A stretch of 64,000 nt of DNA from Nematostella vectensis. Taxonomy: Eukaryota; Cnidaria; Anthozoa; Actiniaria; Edwardsiidae. Below are positions 58,691 to 64,000 of the stretch, piece after piece. The stretch's first letter is position 1, and every line of letters begins with the position of its first letter. The position numbers and the translations under genes are program-made. The DNA lies in NCBI RefSeq assembly GCF_932526225.1, contig NC_064039.1, positions 9,876,139 to 9,940,138 of the forward strand. Direction: 5' to 3'. The notes beneath the pieces were generated by a model that saw nothing but the letters and a program-made list of their open reading frames with translations, made no database searches and was not told the DNA's origin.

Positions 58691-59424
58691 AGAGGTGGAG
58701 TATGAGGTCTCCTAATCGTGAATACACATCGTTCTTTGTAAAGCTCTTGTGCGTTCACCTATGGTCTCTCGCCGCGATAAGGTTTTACCGCAGAAACCAC
58801 AATAAACACAGGTTAGATTGGACCTCGACACCTTTGTACGACCATACGCGACAGGCGACCTTCGCCCAAAAGTGAAAGAAAAAGATATTGATTAAGGCTA
58901 GCCACTAGACCATCAATATTTCTACAAAAATTGCGCGTAATCTCGATTTCTGATTGGTTGTTAGCTTTAGTAAATCAGAGAAAGTACCACGGGATTCGTC
59001 ATCTCTAAAATCATCGAAGTTTTTTGTTGCTTGCATTGCAGAAAACAAATTTCCCCTATTTTTCCTTGGTATGTACTCTTTATACACCATAATATTCGTC
59101 ATCTCATGGACAAAATTTAATGCGGAAAAAATATAAGAAATTTTCCGTGTAATTGGCGAAATTGTTACTGAAAGACTCCATGGATAAGCAGGCGCGTAGG
59201 TCTAAAGTATATAACAAAAAAATATTTTTAGCAGGTAACGAATTAAGTGCTTGTTTAAATTTCACACAATCTCTATAGTGTACCACCGCCCTGAGAAAAT
59301 CTGGATTTAACAATGGGCTACCTGTGTTGTGAATTAGTCATCGATTCGTGATCGTAGCATACTCGAGACTCCGTTTGTGCGTGTGGTTTGCCCGCGGGCT
59401 CAAATATGTTGAAATGACATACGG
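58691..59424. other. Intergenic between the minisatellite and PRMT1
   Basis: No exon or element was recognised. The last part should contain the PRMT1 promoter and 5' UTR. Confidence 0.5.
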
Positions 59425-59430
59425 CACGTG
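59425..59430. promoter_or_regulatory. E-box CACGTG just upstream of PRMT1
   Basis: A perfect palindromic CACGTG lies 15 bp before the PRMT1 start codon, probably at or just inside the transcribed start region. A role for bHLH factors of the Myc/USF type is inference. Confidence 0.4.
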
Positions 59431-59444
59431 GGGGAAAGAAGACG

Positions 59445-60634
<1,190 letters not shown>

Positions 60635-61744
60635 TGACAACTGTAAGATAATATTGTGTTGTCATATATGGGGCATACGTAGTATATATGTAACAGCTTT
60701 GAGAAGTACATAAGACTCGGACAAATCTGATGTGTGTATGCTCAACACATGGATAACACTTCATTATTGGCAGTTCAACTCCTTAAGGTAATACTGGAGG
60801 TTAATTTTGTTGCTGGAACTCGCCTAAAAGTTAAACCATATCAAAGACCGCATTAAAACATTTGTCGTCACTGGTTTTCAAGAAATTCTGCCATATTGTT
60901 ATCCTCCAAAAAGTGAATTCAAAATCACTTTTTTTTCACCCTAATTCATGAAATGTTAGCTTCCAAACATTGAGCAAAGCACAATAGGGATTGGGAGTAA
61001 CACCTAGTTCACACTATGTCATGTCTGGCAAACATCAAATTACTTTAAGTTCATATGCAAATTTATCATCATTCACATTCTTGCTTAAGTTACACTCAAG
61101 CTTCTACAAGTATAGCAATCAAACCAAAGGAGGATTTTTGCTTTTATGGGTTCGTTTGAAGCCTTTCACAGACCTTTCAACTTCACCACTCTCAGAAATA
61201 AACGATCAAAACCTGCATCTTCCCGCTAGAAAGCTCAGAGGTTAAGGCTTTAAAACATAGATTGCTTTTCAGTTTGCGTAGCTCAAAGCCTAATCGTAAT
61301 TCAGCCAACATACCACAAACTGTTGAAGCGAATTGCACAACAACAATCCTATGTAATAAGGGGTCTTATGTCACTTGATACATACATGTCTCATTCTAAG
61401 AACTGAGCAACCATCCATTCACACCTCAAGTCAGTTTCCTGCCAAACAAAGCATGCTGTAGCCCGACCATATAAGGTATAAAGGCCCATATAGAGCAAAA
61501 AATAAGACTTATTACCGCTGTTTCAGTTTTCTGTGCTCACAAACATGGTGACACAACAGATTACAAAGACGCAAGTCCCAAAAGATTTCAGTGAAAAATC
61601 TCGCTTTAATCACCTAAAGATGTATCACATCAGATTTGTAGCAAAGTTGCTCCCTGCTATTTTACTGGCATTTAAATATTTCTGTACTAAATTTTAAGAC
61701 AAGTGTGGATACTGCAAGATTAAAATCTCACCAAGAGTGAGACA

Positions 61745-62169
61745 TTAAGGTGATGTTACACGCGTCGTTTTGCGACATCGTTTTTTCTTGCAACATGATA
61801 CACCAAAAAACGATTGCTGTGTAACATGGTCTTCCGCCTTGTTACTTACGCAACATTTTGTTTTGCAACATGTTGCAGGATTTTGAATCAGGATCAAAAT
61901 CTTGCAACAAAAAATGACGAATTATGAAAAAATAGATCCATGTAACATCACATCGTCGCTTTTTTGTGCAACAAATCCCACAATCCATCATGTTTTGAGC
62001 ATGCAAATGAGGTCTTGTCAACAAACTCTGGCCGCGTGGAGCCGGGCTCTAGATTTTGTTGCAAACGATGTTGCAAAACGAACCGTGTAACATGTACCCC
62101 GAAAAATGTGGCGTCATTTGTTGCATGAAAAAACGATGCTGTAAACTACGCATGTAACATCATCTTTAA
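61745..62169. repeat. TTAA-flanked MITE, GATGTTACA ends
   Basis: TTAAGGTGATGTTACACG at the left, and CATGTAACATCATCTTTAA at the right, give inverted ends (GATGATGTTACA type) next to TTAA on both sides. Interior words such as GCAACATGTTGCA and AAAAAACGATG are repeated in both orientations. A TTAA target suggests piggyBac- or Kolobok-type mobilisation (inference). 425 bp. Confidence 0.75.
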
Positions 62170-62276
62170 ACAAAATCTCTTCTAATGCGGGTTGAAAAGT
62201 TCTACTGGCATTTGGACCATCCCAAAACGTCACATGACATTGAAATATAACTCGAGGGCGAAACGCTTCCACTTTC

Positions 62277-62507
62277 ATGATCAGTTTTGAAATGAATGCC
62301 TATGGGAGAACGTTTAGCCAAGGAAAATTAACTGGGAAAGACCTGAGAGCACTCATAATAGATGACATTTTAAGCGGAGGTCGAGATGTCGTACACCAAT
62401 ATATCCCTGGCAAGGAGATAAAAGAGAACATTGATGGACATTCCACTGCAAGAGCGCTGATTGCTGCTACCAGTAAAGCGGTACTACCTGAAGGGAAAAT
62501 GACTTGA
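62277..62507 (+). pseudogene. Transposase-like HTH fragment (76 aa)
   Basis: The open frame contains NAYGRTFSQGKLTGKDLRAL then IIDDILSGGRDVV and an IPG motif. This resembles, from memory, the N-terminal paired-like helix-turn-helix of Tc1/mariner-type transposases in invertebrates. No DDE part follows, so it is a fragment. Confidence 0.45.
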
Positions 62508-62949
62508 AATATTCACCCCTGATAACATCACATATTGCCAAAGCTATATCAACTTTGTGGGTACGCTAGATCCCTTTTGCGGCCTCCAAGCAGTCATACC
62601 CAACCTCATTGTTGGGAACTTCCGAATAAACTTCTTCAGAAATGACCATCATAAAACAAAATGGAGGCCATAAGACGAAAGAGTTTAGTCTCTCTCTTAT
62701 GTACATAAGAGAGACAATTACTGCCTTTGCTGTATGCTGAATGAATTTTCCAACCATTTTTAATTTTAATTTTCAGATAATATATCTTTATAACTTTAGT
62801 ATCATGACACTGACGGCTGCTTTTACCTTTTTTTTTCCATTTGTTCTATTTTACTAAAATTAAGTATTAAAGTAAGCTTAATTTTTTGAGTAAGTACTAA
62901 TTTTACTTACTTTAATTGTTACCTCTTAGCATATGAAGTTTTATTTACA

Positions 62950-63090
62950 GGTGGGTTACCAGGATTGGCCGAGGGGGGGGGGGGGCAGGTATTATGGGAA
63001 AACCATAGTATTTGAAGATTCTTAAATAAGAAATGTCCCACTTTTTGGCCACCAAGGGGCGAGCGCGCACCCTGCACACACCCCTGCTGT
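62950..63090. repeat. Interspersed G-rich repeat, second copy
   Basis: Diverged copy of 42580-42680, with CCAGGATTGGCCGAGG, a G-run, AGTATTTGAAGATTC and CCCACTTTTTGGCCACCAAG in the same order, followed by GCGCACCCTGCACACACCCC. Confidence 0.7.
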
Positions 63091-63151
63091 AATATTACAG
63101 CTCTTTCAAGGTGTTTGAAATGTGTAAATAGCACTGGATCTTATTGTAGAG

Positions 63152-63940
63152 TTACATTTTGATGTGCATGAGTTGTCTAATGAAATCAAGTTCTGGTGAA
63201 CTGTTTGGTGCTAGCAAATTGGCTGCGCTTGCCAAAAGACATATAGCAGAGTTTGCTTCCGAAGACCCAGTAGCGATGTTGCCTGACACAGGTTCAGCAA
63301 CCGTAGAATTTTGAGGAGAGAATCTTAATTCTGGATATGTAGTACAGGAATAAACTGAATAAACCGAATAAACTGCCCCATTCGGCCTTGTATGTGAAGC
63401 ATTGACGATCATACAAGCACATGTGATTGCCATTGGCGGGACTGCAGTTAAAGTTTTCTCTCTCAATCTCTCGCAAAGCTAAGTTTATTTGGTAGTATTC
63501 CTTTTCTGCTGTTTGGGGTACAGGTACTGAATAGCTTTGATATGGGGTAGGTAGGGTTATAGGACCAGTTCCCGGAAACGTCTTTTTGGCCCATAACTCT
63601 TTCACAATTTTAGAACTCTTAGTAGTAGCCACAGACGAGAGCGCATTTTCTGACTCGTTGTGTTGTCTTATTAGTTCTTGGAGATCGTCATCTGCATTTG
63701 AGTGTTTCCCAAGCTTTTCAACCTTTTTGGCATTAGTGTTGGTCGCCATCCACTTCAAAATTTTGCGATTGTTCGCATATGAAATGTACTTCCCTTTGTC
63801 GCTGTTGATGAGCTGCGTGGATATACGTTGAGAAAACGAATGTTTGCGCGAGTTAATTTTTTCTTGCAAACTCGCCAATTTCTCCTTCAGTCTTTTCAGT
63901 TTTGTTTTAAGCAGCAGGAGAATTTATTTGTTTTTTTTCT
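63152..63940 (-). pseudogene. Frameshifted unknown protein fragment
   Basis: On the minus strand a frame open from about 63935 starts with a coiled coil (LKTKLKRLKEKLASLQEKIN), then a Ser/Lys-rich stretch, and reaches QINLALRE near 63475. There the more protein-like sequence continues in another frame (REKTLTAVPPMAITCACMIV) down to a stop at 63152. It probably came from a transposable element or a duplicated gene that took a frameshift. It has no in-frame ATG at its start and no family is recognised. Confidence 0.4.
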
Positions 63941-64000
63941 TCTGGGTGCCGTTTCAAACCGCCACATAGGCACGCTGTACTGAAGAACGTTGAGGAACTA

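Noticed and set aside
58109..58705. Open frames of 100-175 codons on both strands
   Set aside because: Created by the 33-bp minisatellite; all frames are equally open, so there is no sign of selection on one of them.

Overview
The window is animal nuclear DNA. Genes are split by GT-AG introns, intergenic space is AT-rich, and tRNA-derived SINE relics, a non-LTR retrotransposon and many short inverted-repeat elements (MITEs) are scattered through it. Gene content, intron style and repeat style suggest a cnidarian, most likely a sea anemone of the Nematostella type. That is inference from reading; no database was searched. All gene models below were built by hand from splice signals, reading-phase continuity and similarity to families I know, and every complete model keeps one open frame across all its exons.

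Layout. (1) 2.0-9.4 kb, minus: a six-exon CCDC142-like gene. (2) 13.3-15.6 kb, minus: ROMO1, head-to-head with (3) 15.9-22.5 kb, plus: DUSP11, an RNA 5'-phosphatase whose first intron holds a 37-bp minisatellite. (4) 24.7-28.0 kb, minus: a CD151-like tetraspanin (copy A) whose first coding exon was not found. (5) 29.1-30.85 kb, minus: a 5'-truncated LINE with an intact reverse-transcriptase frame. (6) 33-34.4 kb: a cluster of MITEs. (7) 35.5-36.4 kb, plus: a chromodomain-like reading frame interrupted by TGA. (8) 36.6-39.9 kb, minus: a 14-exon, 664-residue gene with the DDE and zinc-ligand layout of RAG1/Transib. (9) 44.1-49.2 kb, minus: a complete CD151-like tetraspanin (copy B), paralogous to copy A. 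(10) 50.1-57.9 kb, plus: HORMAD1 in 27 exons, with HORMA, PHD and winged-helix-like parts. (11) 58.15-58.7 kb: a 33-bp minisatellite. (12) 59.4 kb onward, plus: the 5' four exons of PRMT1, running out of the window across a repeat-filled intron.

How they fit together. The host genes are unrelated housekeeping or meiotic genes: mitochondrial membrane, RNA capping metabolism, membrane organisation, meiotic axis and arginine methylation. The two tetraspanins have the same intron positions and phases and are relics of a duplication. They now flank an insertion-rich island holding the LINE, the MITEs, the chromodomain frame and the RAG1-like gene.

The most unusual item is the RAG1/Transib-like gene. 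It has intact coding capacity across 14 exons. The second Asp to CxxC, and HxxxxH to Glu, distances are identical to those of vertebrate RAG1, but it has no RAG1 N-terminus and I see no flanking terminal inverted repeats. A second theme is small tandem duplications that begin exactly at splice sites. In tetraspanin A this creates three identical, in-frame 3' splice sites 30 bp apart.
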